From: JAEZHK01 sp964575255
GTDB lineage: Bacteria; Bacillota; Clostridia; Christensenellales; Aristaeellaceae
DNA: 64,000 nt
Assembly (NCBI GenBank): GCA_964575255.1
Contig: CAZNPZ010000008.1
Span: 1-64,000 of the forward strand
Reading direction: 5' to 3'
Shown here in pieces: positions 45,601-52,790 of the stretch. Positions within the stretch are counted from its first letter, which is position 1. Every line of letters begins with the position of its first letter. The position numbers and the translations under genes are program-made. A model generated the notes under the pieces. It was not told the DNA's origin. It searched no databases and was given only the letters and a program-made list of their open reading frames with translations.

Positions 45601-46341
45601 GGTTCCGTATTCGGCCACGTGCACTATCTCAACCTGTACAGGACTTCTTCAGCGGCGGTTACGACCCATGCGGTCAGCAAGCTGTGCATTCTGCAGCTTC
45701 CTCTGACCGCGGTGGTGAATGGGCAGAGCGTGAGCCTGACGCTGATGATCGCGGCGGTTCCCGGCGCGGCCGGAAGTTACTCGTTCCTCGGCGCGTGGCT
45801 GACGGCGGATCAGAAAGTGGAAACCCTGATTTCGATCCTGAAACTTGCCAAAGCGCAGGGACTCGGCGGCGTGACCGGCATCCGCGCGGCGGCGACGCCG
45901 GAACTTATGGAGGCGATGCGGCAGGCATTCCCCGACGATGCGATCGCGGATGATATCCTGATATGGATCCTGAACGAATCGATGGGCGTCGCCGCCGAGG
46001 ATCTGGAGGCGCTCATGGCGGATCTTCAGAAGATCCTGACGGCAGTGGACGAACCGGCGGCCCTCAAGGAGATCGATCGCTTCGCGGACAAGTGGGAAGG
46101 GAAGTACCCCAGCCTCGCGTCGTATCTCAATACTGGGTGGACGGACAAAGCCGAGTTCTTTAAAGAAGCCATGTCGGTCAGGGAGACGGCGTACAACCTG
46201 GAAAGCATTTCCAGATTCGTGAAGAGCATGCAGTCGGTCGTTGCACGCGAGGGTGGGTTCTCCACAGAAGACAACCTGCTGGAGGCCCTGGCGCCTGTCT
46301 TGAAGATGGGCGTTCATCCCGCACTTGGGCAGAGGGCGTAA
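18605..46341 (+). CDS. Giant secreted beta-strand-repeat protein (filamentous adhesin/LktA-like), interrupted by three assembly gaps
   Basis: One gene of about 27.7 kb, at least ~9,100 codons. ATG 18605 has GGAGG nine bases upstream. Order: signal peptide (18605-18745), Ser/Gly/Asp linker, acidic 15-residue repeats (19041-19960), an opening beta-helix-like part with five RTX-like GGxGxD motifs (20620-21240), a long Ala/Gly/Val/Thr-rich beta-repeat body (21500-37000) with acidic linkers near 23.8, 25.9 and 29.4-29.7 kb and a helical insert at 24.3-24.8 kb, an aromatic island (39.3-40.1 kb), LNATA-type repeats (41.2-42.0 kb), a region with repeated IGTxxxPLxxxVD motifs, a coiled coil (44.39-44.72 kb) and a helical C-terminus. 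Two gaps change the apparent frame because their true lengths are unknown; the same 15-residue repeat on both sides shows one gene. It resembles the LktA/'beta strand repeat' giant adhesins. No LPXTG or SLH anchor is seen. Function is inferred only. Confidence 0.85.
19272..19371. other. Assembly gap 1 (100 N)
   Basis: Exactly 100 N placed inside the 45-bp repeat array. The reading frame before and after differs, so the true missing length is not 100 bp and is probably a multiple of the repeat unit. Confidence 0.95.
19678..19777. other. Assembly gap 2 (100 N)
   Basis: Exactly 100 N inside the same acidic array. It again shifts the apparent frame; the repeat resumes on the far side in a third frame. 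Confidence 0.95.
31862..36750 (+). repeat. About seven ~700-bp super-repeats inside the giant gene
   Basis: A recurring block of about 220-245 residues is marked by segments such as SVTATGTAVALAEVQQPSIS-LSG. Equivalent markers start near 31862, 32607, 33280, 33985, 34708, 35362 and 36053, 654 to 745 bp apart. Inside each block the order is the same: marker, 'ITVTSNYNK' strand, 'ATLRGTGAGAS' strand, 'NGTSLAKASV' strand, 'YTARANAETVQSAGG' strand. Copies are diverged, so this is an old duplication series. Confidence 0.75.
41623..41722. other. Assembly gap 3 (100 N)
   Basis: Exactly 100 N between two near-identical repeats (TLDAGENI...LNATA). The open frame happens to continue across it. As at the other gaps, the true missing length is unknown and probably holds more repeat copies. 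Confidence 0.95.
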
Positions 46342-46360
46342 CCAATCGGTTGGACGAAGG

Positions 46361-46397
46361 CAAAAAGGCAGCCCGCGTTGTCGGTCTGCCTTTTGCG
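46361..46397. terminator. Terminator of the giant gene
   Basis: GCAAAAAGGCAG starting at about 46361 pairs with CTGCCTTTTGC ending at about 46397, giving an 11-bp stem with a U-rich downstream arm. It begins about 20 bp after the giant gene's stop codon. Confidence 0.8.
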
Positions 46398-46665
46398 TTA
46401 ATACAGTCCAAATTACGAATTCATCGTCGCGCCGGGTCTTGCTTAGCCTATTTCAAATCGTGTCACCGCAAATTGGGCGATTTATGAAAAAACAGATGGA
46501 TGGACATGAAAAACCCTTCATCGTCTGAAGAAGTCGGAAATCGTCATTGTACAGAAATCTGACGAAGTCAGGATCATGGAAATCTGAGCTTAACGGTTAC
46601 ACGGAAACCGGTTTTACGCATCAGTGATTCATGATCAGGGTATCTTGAAACGGGGGAGGGACGGG
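46398..46665 (+). other. Leader region before the RNase Z-like gene, no gene seen
   Basis: This AT-richer stretch of about 270 bp holds no convincing gene. A direct repeat GAAATCTGA occurs near 46552 and 46578. No clear -35/-10 pair was found. Confidence 0.3.
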
Positions 46666-47574
46666 ATGCTTGAAGTGAATTTTTTGGGAACCGGCGCGAT
46701 GATGCCATTACCGGAGCGAAGGCTTGCGTCGGTTCTGGTGCGGCGGAACGGGCAGATCATGATGATCGATTGCGGTGAGGGCACGCAGATGGCGGTTCGC
46801 GATTCCGGTTTCAGCATGGCAAAGATCGACCTCATCGCACTCACACACTTTCATGCCGACCACATCGCTGGGCTTCCGGGGCTGCTTCTGACAATGGGGA
46901 CAATGGGGCGTGTGGCGCCGGTTCGGCTGGTCGGCCCGGCTGGGCTAGAGGGAGTCGTCAATAGCCTTCGGGTGATCGCTCCGGAGCTTCCCTTCGAGCT
47001 TCAATTCTCGGAAATCCACGGTGCTGCGCTTTCAATAGAATTTGCGGACGCCAGGCTGACCGCGTTTCCGCTGGCGCACATACTCCCTTGTTATGGGTAT
47101 GTGGTGGATCTGCCCCGACCCGGACGATTTGACACAGCGCGGGCGGAGGCCAACCATATCCCCATACAATACTGGCGTGCGCTTCAGGACGGCGAGCGCG
47201 TCGAGGCGGAAGGCCGCGTCTTCACACCGGATATGGCGCTTGGGCCGCCGCGGTCGGGGATCAGGCTGGGTTACTGCACCGATACCCGTCCGGTGGAGGT
47301 CATCGCACAGTATTGCGAAAACGCAGACCTTTTGATCCTGGAAGGAACCTACGCGCAGGACGATAAAGCGGAAAAAGCCGCGCTGTACGGGCATATGACC
47401 TTTTCGAACGCGGCGGAGATCGCCGCTCGGGCCGGGGCGAAGTCGCTGCTCCTGACCCACTTCAGCCCCACCGTGAAGGATCCGGAATCATTCCTTGACG
47501 CGCCAAGAGCGATTTTTCCGCATACGGACGCCGCTCAGGACGGACTTGCGGTCATGCTGCGGTTCCGTGATTAA
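46666..47574 (+). CDS. rnz: Ribonuclease Z-like metallo-beta-lactamase fold protein
   Basis: A 302-residue metallo-beta-lactamase-fold nuclease. RNase Z cuts the 3' trailer from tRNA precursors. Zinc-site motifs are all present: LTHFHADHIAGLPGLL (HxHxDH), FPLAHILPCYGYVV, YCTDTRPVEVIAQY (final Asp region) and LLLTHFSPTV (last His). The N-terminus MLEVNFLGTGAMMPLPERR is the normal RNase Z start. The frame is open to 46624, but ATG 46666 has GGGGGAGGG at good spacing. Length matches the ~300-residue bacterial form. The next gene on the strand is the truncated QueG-like gene 86 bp on. A related hydrolase of the same fold cannot be excluded. Confidence 0.85.
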   Translation: MLEVNFLGTGAMMPLPERRLASVLVRRNGQIMMIDCGEGTQMAVRDSGFSMAKIDLIALTHFHADHIAGLPGLLLTMGTMGRVAPVRLVGPAGLEGVVNSLRVIAPELPFELQFSEIHGAALSIEFADARLTAFPLAHILPCYGYVVDLPRPGRFDTARAEANHIPIQYWRALQDGERVEAEGRVFTPDMALGPPRSGIRLGYCTDTRPVEVIAQYCENADLLILEGTYAQDDKAEKAALYGHMTFSNAAEIAARAGAKSLLLTHFSPTVKDPESFLDAPRAIFPHTDAAQDGLAVMLRFRD

Positions 47575-47622
47575 TGGCGCATGCCTGTGTACCATCGTAC
47601 TGTATATGCACCTCGGGTCTGG

Positions 47623-47628
47623 TATAAT
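47623..47628 (+). promoter_or_regulatory. Extended -10 promoter element of the truncated QueG-like gene
   Basis: TGGTATAAT with its TATAAT at 47623-47628, 33 bp before the GTG start. No good -35 is visible. Confidence 0.5.
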
Positions 47629-47660
47629 GTGCCTGCCGATACACGAAGGGGGCATGCGGC

Positions 47661-48062
47661 GTGGATGAGCTGTGCCGGGAACTGGAAGCGCTGCTCCGGT
47701 CGGAGGGCGCGAATCTCGTCGGGTTTGCGAACCTTACCGATCTGTCCGTGTCCGATCTACCCTACGGCATTGCCGTCGCCATCGTGCTGCCCAAGGAGAT
47801 CGTGCGTTCGATCGAGGACGGCCCGAACCTTCAGTATTATCAGACGTATCACGAAATCAACGAGCGGCTTGACCATATCGTCACCGCGGGCTCGGCGTTT
47901 GCGAAGGCAATCCACAGGGGCTTGCATGAACAGCCCTGGATGGCAGATCCATGCCTCATCGCGCTGGATGAGGCGCTCGCTAAGCTCGTATCGTGTAACA
48001 AAACACACCGCCGTTCCCTTTTGGATTCAGCGGTGTGTTGTTCATTGCCTAATAGATCGTGA
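47661..48062 (+). pseudogene. Truncated QueG-like iron-sulfur protein gene (N-terminal part only)
   Basis: The first ~110 residues resemble the N-terminal half of the epoxyqueuosine-reductase-like family: RSEGANLVGFANLTDLSVS, LPYGIAVAIVLPKEIVRSI and YYQTYHEINERLDHIV. Full-length relatives continue with a double 4Fe-4S cluster domain carrying CxxC motifs; here it is entirely absent. The last ~23 codons, from about 47993, are encoded by the terminator hairpin of the neighbouring L,D-transpeptidase gene and so are not native. The start is a GTG at 47661 with GAAGGGGG upstream and an extended -10, so it may still be transcribed. A non-functional remnant is most likely, probably made by a deletion that joined it to the neighbour. 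Confidence 0.7.
48002..48039. terminator. Bidirectional terminator between the QueG-like remnant and the L,D-transpeptidase
   Basis: AACACACCGC (48002-48011) pairs perfectly with GCGGTGTGTT (48030-48039) around an 18-nt loop. T-rich tails occur in both directions (TGTT on plus, TTTTGTTAC on minus). The minus-strand L,D-transpeptidase gene stops 10 bp before it. Confidence 0.8.
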
Positions 48063-49446
48063 CGACCGTTCCGCGCTTGCAGTTTTCGTAGATCCATTTG
48101 GCGTTCTTGACACTGAGCCGAACGCATCCGTGGGACGCCTTGTGACCCAGGCTGTTCACCGAACCCCATGTCGGAGAGCCGCCTTTGTTCTTGTATAACA
48201 CCGAATGGAACAGGATATCTCCCTCGATGGAGTAGGCATACTGCGCCCAGATGTCAAATTCCTTGAAATAGTGCCAGCGTCGGCCGGGTACGGTGGTGTT
48301 GAAAACCCCGCGCGGCGTCGGGCCGAAAAGGCCGGTAGAGCACATGAAGGTATCGATCTGCTGATACTTCTTGTCCGCGCCCAGTTTGTAAACGTAGACG
48401 CGCTGATCGGCCAGACTGACGCTCAGGCGGTAGTCGGTCAGCATGCCGACCGGATCGCTGGAGAACAATAGGCGTTGGGTGGTCTCGTCCGCCTCACCGG
48501 TTTCCGGCAGGGCGTTGTTGGTCTGGAACAGCGTGATGGCGTTCCGGGTGCCCTCGCCGTACTGCCCGTCGACCGTGAGGCGGCTGATGTAGCCCAGCGC
48601 GTTCAACCGGCGCTGGATACGCCGCACTTCACTGGCGTCCTTCGAGCCGGATTTCAGCGCGGCGACGAAGACCGGAATGTCGCCAAACAGCTTCTCCTGG
48701 AGCTCGACAGTCGCGATCCGCGCGTCCTCGATGACGAAGGGGTCGCCCAGTTTTTCGAGATAATCCTCCAGCCGCTGCATTGCCTCCACGGTGTCGGCGC
48801 CGTAATAACCATCCTCCGGCGCGGACAAGAGGCCAAGGAGGATCAACTTTTTCTGGATTGACTTGACGGACGCGCCCTTGTCGCCCTTTTGAACGACTTT
48901 AAAGGCGGGGTGATCCGCGACGACGCCGCCGGACGCGGCAAGATCCTGCGTCGCCTTGTCCGCAACGCCGGTCACTGGCAGGTTGTTGAGCTTCTGAAAG
49001 TACTTGACGGCGGATTCGGTATACTCCGCAAAGTACCCGTCCGCCTCGCCGTCCATGTAGTTGAGGCGGATCAGCGCGCCCTGCAGGCGCTCGACTTCAC
49101 TGCCGTTGTCGCCCGACTTGAGGTCGGAAACATAAAAGCTGAAAGGATCCAGGTACAGAACCTCAAGATCCTCCGCGCTGATGGACCGGCCGGACGCGCT
49201 GGCGGGGTTGCCGCCCGCCCGCTCAATGAGCAACTCATGAAATGCCCTGACGGCGGAGGCGGTCTTTTTCCCGTAGATGCCATCGGCTGTGGTGTTCAGA
49301 AAGCCCAGTTCGATGAGACGCTGTTGCAATCTGACGACCTGATCGCCTTTGTCCCCTTCGCGAATCGTTCCGCTATCCTCGGCGAGCGTAGGCAAACAGG
49401 TGAAAATGAGCACCAAAGCGAGCGTCCACGCGAAAGCGCGTTTCAT
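48049..49446 (-). CDS. L,D-transpeptidase with several N-terminal peptidoglycan-binding domains
   Basis: A 465-residue exported cell-wall enzyme; YkuD-type L,D-transpeptidases make 3-3 cross-links or attach proteins to peptidoglycan. Residues 1-25 are a signal peptide (AFAWTLALVLIFTCLPTLA). Three to four PG_binding_1-type repeats follow: GDKGDQVVRLQQRLIELGFL, GDNGSEVERLQGALIRLNYM, GDKGASVKSIQKKLILLGLL and KDASEVRRIQRRLNALGYIS. The C-terminal YkuD domain carries the catalytic motif LGHKASHGCVRLSVKNA with the His and Cys in place. ATG 49446 has GGGGAGGAC upstream; the frame runs further up to 49470 without support. It is transcribed alone and ends at a strong terminator. Confidence 0.92.
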   Translation of the reverse strand: MKRAFAWTLALVLIFTCLPTLAEDSGTIREGDKGDQVVRLQQRLIELGFLNTTADGIYGKKTASAVRAFHELLIERAGGNPASASGRSISAEDLEVLYLDPFSFYVSDLKSGDNGSEVERLQGALIRLNYMDGEADGYFAEYTESAVKYFQKLNNLPVTGVADKATQDLAASGGVVADHPAFKVVQKGDKGASVKSIQKKLILLGLLSAPEDGYYGADTVEAMQRLEDYLEKLGDPFVIEDARIATVELQEKLFGDIPVFVAALKSGSKDASEVRRIQRRLNALGYISRLTVDGQYGEGTRNAITLFQTNNALPETGEADETTQRLLFSSDPVGMLTDYRLSVSLADQRVYVYKLGADKKYQQIDTFMCSTGLFGPTPRGVFNTTVPGRRWHYFKEFDIWAQYAYSIEGDILFHSVLYKNKGGSPTWGSVNSLGHKASHGCVRLSVKNAKWIYENCKRGTVVTIY

Positions 49447-49536
49447 GGTCAGTCGTCCTCCCCAGAACACGTATGCGCGTAGTGTACCACTAGCATGTTA
49501 TGGGTTGGTGAGAATCATACAAAAGCAAAAGAAAAG

Positions 49537-50283
49537 TCACACAATTGACTCAACTTTGATTTTCATACCGGAATAGTCGGCGATGACGCGCTCGCCGGGG
49601 CGGACGGTTAAAAACTCCCGGTCATTCCACGCGCCTTCCGCGAGCGCTTTCACCATGCGCAGGTCGCCCTTTATTTCTTCAAACGACCAGTTATTTTCCT
49701 TTGCGACGCGCATCGCTGTCTCCAGAAACTGGGAAGAATGATACACGTCGGAATGGATGAACGCGCAGGTGTTGTAATGCCCGACCCACGCGCCTTCCTG
49801 CTCAATCAGGAAGTCGGCGTTGTCTTCTCCGTATTTCTCGGCATATTTCTGCCAGCGCTGCTGGTTGGTCTCCTGCTGCGTCACCAAGCTGCCGCTGGCT
49901 TCGATCCAACCGTTGTTGAGCCAGTAGGTGCCATTCATCCGCTCGAACAGCTCCAGATACCGCGTTTGCGAACCCAGGAACAGCGCGATGCAATCGTCCG
50001 TGCGCGGGATGACCAGCGGAATGTCGCGGGTGGTGAGACCCACCACGCCGTTCGAGCAGAGGCCGTATCCCAGCGCGATGAAGTCCGGCCTGTGTTTGAG
50101 CAGGTTTTTCTCGACCTGATCGTGGATGCCATCGATCGCTTCCTGCAGCATGCGCCGGAGTTGGTCGGGCGTGTCGTGTAACCCCTGCGGCAACCAGGTC
50201 ACGTCCACGGTATGCGGGCTGAGCGCCGCGAAATAACTGATCTCCCGGCTGAGCACCCTACAGGCGATGATGTGTATGCGCAT
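49537..50283 (-). CDS. DUF1638 family protein
   Basis: A 248-residue cytosolic protein of unknown function matching DUF1638: MRIHIIACRVLSREISYFAA at the start, LHDTPDQLRRMLQEAID, the family core ALGYGLCSNGVVGLTTRDI, PRTDDCIALFLGSQTRY, and GTYWLNNGWIEASGSLV. Cysteines in the ACRV, GLCSNG, DDCIAL and NTCAF segments could bind a metal or cofactor. The family has been noted near corrinoid methyltransferase genes in other organisms; here the nearest methyl-transfer gene is 40 kb away. The start at 50283 is chosen because GGGAGG lies just upstream and the family begins there; the longer frame to 50364 would overlap the end of the MocR gene. Confidence 0.8.
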   Translation of the reverse strand: MRIHIIACRVLSREISYFAALSPHTVDVTWLPQGLHDTPDQLRRMLQEAIDGIHDQVEKNLLKHRPDFIALGYGLCSNGVVGLTTRDIPLVIPRTDDCIALFLGSQTRYLELFERMNGTYWLNNGWIEASGSLVTQQETNQQRWQKYAEKYGEDNADFLIEQEGAWVGHYNTCAFIHSDVYHSSQFLETAMRVAKENNWSFEEIKGDLRMVKALAEGAWNDREFLTVRPGERVIADYSGMKIKVESIV

Positions 50284-50342
50284 ACGTCCTCCCGAACCGG
50301 CTTTCGTTTTGTGCTTAAGTATATCAAAACCACAGATACCCG

Positions 50343-51773
50343 TCAATCCACCGAAAGCGCCCAAACGTCGCGCAGGATCGCCGCGACTTCGCGGATCTGG
50401 TCTTCCTCAAGCCCCGCGTAACCGACGACCAGCGTTCCCGGTTTTGTGGCCGCTTCGTGCGCGTATTCGGAAAGCCCGCGTACTTTGACGCCGTTTTCCG
50501 CCGCGCGTTCGATCAACGCCCGTTCGGAGAGGGCGCCCACCGTCATCAGGCAGTGCAGTCCCGCGTCGTCGCCCGAAAGGCGCACGCCTAAGCAGCGTGC
50601 GAAGCACTCAATCAGGCAGTTGCGCCGCCGCCGGTAGACGCCGCCCACCCGCCTCAGATGCCGCGCGTACAGCCCGCGCTGGATGAAGAGCCGGAGCGTC
50701 TGCTGCTCGAAGCGCGAGAGCGTCGAGGGAGACCGGCCGCACTGTTCGCGGTAGCGCGCCATCAGCACCTCCGGCAGCACCATGTAGGACGCGCGGATGG
50801 ATGGCGCGATCGTACGGCTGAACGTGCCCATATAGACAACCCGCTCGCCGTCCATGCCTTGCATGGCGGGAATGGGGCGTGTGGTGTGGCGGAATTCGCT
50901 GTCGTAGTCATCCTCAATCAGAAACCTTTCTGGCGCGCCCCGCGCCCAGCGCAGAAGCTCGGCGCGGCGTCCGGCGGGCATCGTAATGCCTGTGGGGAAC
51001 TGGTGGGACGGCGTGACGAACGCGACGCTGGCGGACGAATCGATGAGACGCGCCGCGTCCAGCCCCTCCGCGTCCAGCGGGATCGGAAGAGATTTCCGCC
51101 CCGCCGCGCGCACCGCACGGTAGATGCCGCCGTAACCGGGATCCTCCAGCGCGTACACCGCGCGCGCGTCCAGGATGCGGATCAGAAGGTCCATCAGGTA
51201 CTCGCCGCCCGCGCCCAGAACGATCTGATCCGGTTCGCAGACAACGCCGCGGTACTGGCGCAGAAAGTCGGAGAGCACGATCCGAAGATCCAGGTCGCCC
51301 TGCGCATCGCCCAGTTTCAGGAGGTGCGGCATGGTCTCGACCACCTCCCGGTTGATGCGCGCCCAGGAGGAATAAGGGAAGACCGACGTGTCCACGTCGC
51401 CGGTGGAGAAGTCGTAGCGAATACCGGTTTCCGGCCGATCCGCTGGCGGCGCTTTCGTTGGGGTTTTCGCGTCATACGGTGTCTTTTCCGCGACTGGGCG
51501 CGCCGCTGGCGGTGCCTCCAGTGAAAGCGTCGCGCGCACATAATAGCCGCTGCGTGGTCGCGCCTCCACATAGCCTTCCGCGGTCAGAATTTCGTAGGCG
51601 GCCTCCACCGTCGAGCGACTGACCTTGAGGTGATCGCTCAGCGCGCGCTTCGAGGGCAGCTTATCGCCCGCCCGGAGCCGCCCGGCGCGCATCTCCGTGA
51701 TTACATGGGCGCAGAGCTGTTCATAGAGCGGCGTCCCGGCACGTGCCTCCAGTGTCAGCGTAAGATCGGCCAT
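50343..51773 (-). CDS. MocR/PdxR-type transcriptional regulator (GntR HTH plus aminotransferase-like domain)
   Basis: A 476-residue regulator: residues 1-75 form a GntR-type winged helix (GTPLYEQLCAHVITEMRAGR, then LPSKRALSDHLKVSRSTVEA). A Pro/Ala-rich linker to about 115 and a class I aminotransferase-like domain follow (FSTGDVDTSVFPYSSWARIN, LGAGGEYLMDLLIRIL, FVTPSHQFPTGITMPAGRR, IEDDYDSEFRH). In PdxR/GabR-type proteins a lysine in the S-K-x-x-x-P-x-x-R motif binds PLP. Here the text is MGTFSRTIAPSIRASYMVLP: the lysine position is Arg, codon CGT. The ATG follows a GGGGGG stretch. The gene is divergent from an ECF S component, typical of vitamin B6 control, with a candidate operator between them. 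Confidence 0.9.
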   Translation of the reverse strand: MADLTLTLEARAGTPLYEQLCAHVITEMRAGRLRAGDKLPSKRALSDHLKVSRSTVEAAYEILTAEGYVEARPRSGYYVRATLSLEAPPAARPVAEKTPYDAKTPTKAPPADRPETGIRYDFSTGDVDTSVFPYSSWARINREVVETMPHLLKLGDAQGDLDLRIVLSDFLRQYRGVVCEPDQIVLGAGGEYLMDLLIRILDARAVYALEDPGYGGIYRAVRAAGRKSLPIPLDAEGLDAARLIDSSASVAFVTPSHQFPTGITMPAGRRAELLRWARGAPERFLIEDDYDSEFRHTTRPIPAMQGMDGERVVYMGTFSRTIAPSIRASYMVLPEVLMARYREQCGRSPSTLSRFEQQTLRLFIQRGLYARHLRRVGGVYRRRRNCLIECFARCLGVRLSGDDAGLHCLMTVGALSERALIERAAENGVKVRGLSEYAHEAATKPGTLVVGYAGLEEDQIREVAAILRDVWALSVD

Positions 51774-51799
51774 AACTGACCCCCCAAAATAGTTGAAAA

Positions 51800-51834
51800 C
51801 TGGCCATTTACATCATGCCAGATGGCGCTATAAT
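51800..51834 (+). promoter_or_regulatory. Promoter and candidate MocR operator of the ECF S component gene
   Basis: TTTACA (51807-51812) and TATAAT (51829-51834) with a 16-bp spacer lie 38 bp before the S-component start. An inverted repeat CTGGC (51800-51804) and GCCAG (51817-51821) surrounds the -35 box, and an overlapping GCCAT/ATGGC pair (51803-51807, 51822-51826) is also present. The position suits control by the divergent MocR regulator. Confidence 0.55.
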
Positions 51835-51872
51835 CATACCAATATCCAAAGAACTGTCAAGGGGGAATTCAC

Positions 51873-52460
51873 ATGGAGCGGAACAAATCGCTGTACCGCA
51901 TGATACTGATCGGGCTGATGGCGGCGATGGTCTTCGTCGTGACGACGTTCATCAAGATCGACATCCCGACACCCACCGGGAAAACGATGATCAAGCTGGG
52001 CAACGCGGTGTGCGTGCTGTCGGGCCTCTTATTGGGCGGCGTGGGCGGCGGCCTGGCCTCCGGCATCGGATCGATGTTCTATGACTTGCTCGACCCGGCC
52101 TACGCGCCGGAATTCTGGATCACATTCATCCGCTTTTTTCTGACTGGCATGATCGCGGGTCTGATCTCTCACGCCGCCGGCCGGAAGGGACGCGACTTCC
52201 GGTTCAATCTGATCGGCGCGATCGCCGCCGCCGCGTTTTCCTATCTCTTCTACGCCAGTCAGTCCTCGCTCGTTCTGATGGCCGCAGCGGGTGATTTCTC
52301 AATCGCGCAACTCGGCAAGGCGCTGATCGCGAATGCGCCGAAGCTCTTGACCGGCGCGGTCAACGCGGTCACCGCCGTGGTGGTTTCCGTACTTTTGATC
52401 AAGCCGCTTGTCGCGGGGCTGGGCAGGGCAGGGCTGCTCACAAAGCTCGATCCAAAGTGA
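51873..52460 (+). CDS. ECF transporter S component, probably for a B6 vitamer
   Basis: A 195-residue integral membrane protein with about six hydrophobic segments (MILIGLMAAMVFVVTTFIKI, VCVLSGLLLGGVGGGLASGI, FIRFFLTGMIAGLISHAAG, LIGAIAAAAFSYLFYASQSS, VNAVTAVVVSVLLIKPLVAG). The early segment IPTPTGKTMIKLGNAVCVL is a substrate-loop pattern common in ECF S components, which bind a vitamin outside and dock to shared EcfT/EcfA proteins. Those energising genes are not in the window, as expected for group II systems. The ATG follows AAGGGGG. Divergence from a PdxR/MocR-like regulator suggests pyridoxal or pyridoxine as substrate (PdxU-type); this is inference, and thiamin precursors are an alternative. 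Confidence 0.85.
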   Translation: MERNKSLYRMILIGLMAAMVFVVTTFIKIDIPTPTGKTMIKLGNAVCVLSGLLLGGVGGGLASGIGSMFYDLLDPAYAPEFWITFIRFFLTGMIAGLISHAAGRKGRDFRFNLIGAIAAAAFSYLFYASQSSLVLMAAAGDFSIAQLGKALIANAPKLLTGAVNAVTAVVVSVLLIKPLVAGLGRAGLLTKLDPK

Positions 52461-52725
52461 TCCGCTGAAGCCAAACTGTATTTGGAAAATGATTCGGAAT
52501 TTCGCCACAATCCCACCCAACGACGGTCAAAATGGATTGTTATACTGAACTTGTCGGCAGGGGACAGGCATCCGGAACCAATACACCCTGCGAAGGTTCA
52601 GGCAACCGTCATCACAGACCCCGTCGCGGGCTGCGCCAAAGGAGCGGGCGGCATTGCCGGGACATAACGGAAACATGCGGGCGACCCCCCATCCTCCTTC
52701 CCCCCTCGTCCGCTTGCTTCATACA
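52461..52725. other. Intergenic stretch with no recognisable feature
   Basis: About 265 bp after the S-component gene show no gene, tRNA or clear hairpin. It contains a pyrimidine-rich tract (CCCCCCATCCTCC region near 52685-52710). Confidence 0.3.
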
Positions 52726-52761
52726 CGAAAAATGGAGACCCCTTGCGGCCTCCATTTTTCG
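52726..52761. terminator. Strong bidirectional terminator between the ECF gene and the second alcohol dehydrogenase
   Basis: CGAAAAATGGAG (52726-52737) pairs perfectly with CTCCATTTTTCG (52750-52761). The A-rich and T-rich arms supply the tract in both directions. It mainly serves the minus-strand alcohol dehydrogenase, which ends 30 bp away. Confidence 0.85.
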
Positions 52762-52790
52762 TTTAGCCGTCGGGTTGGGTACGGCGTGCT

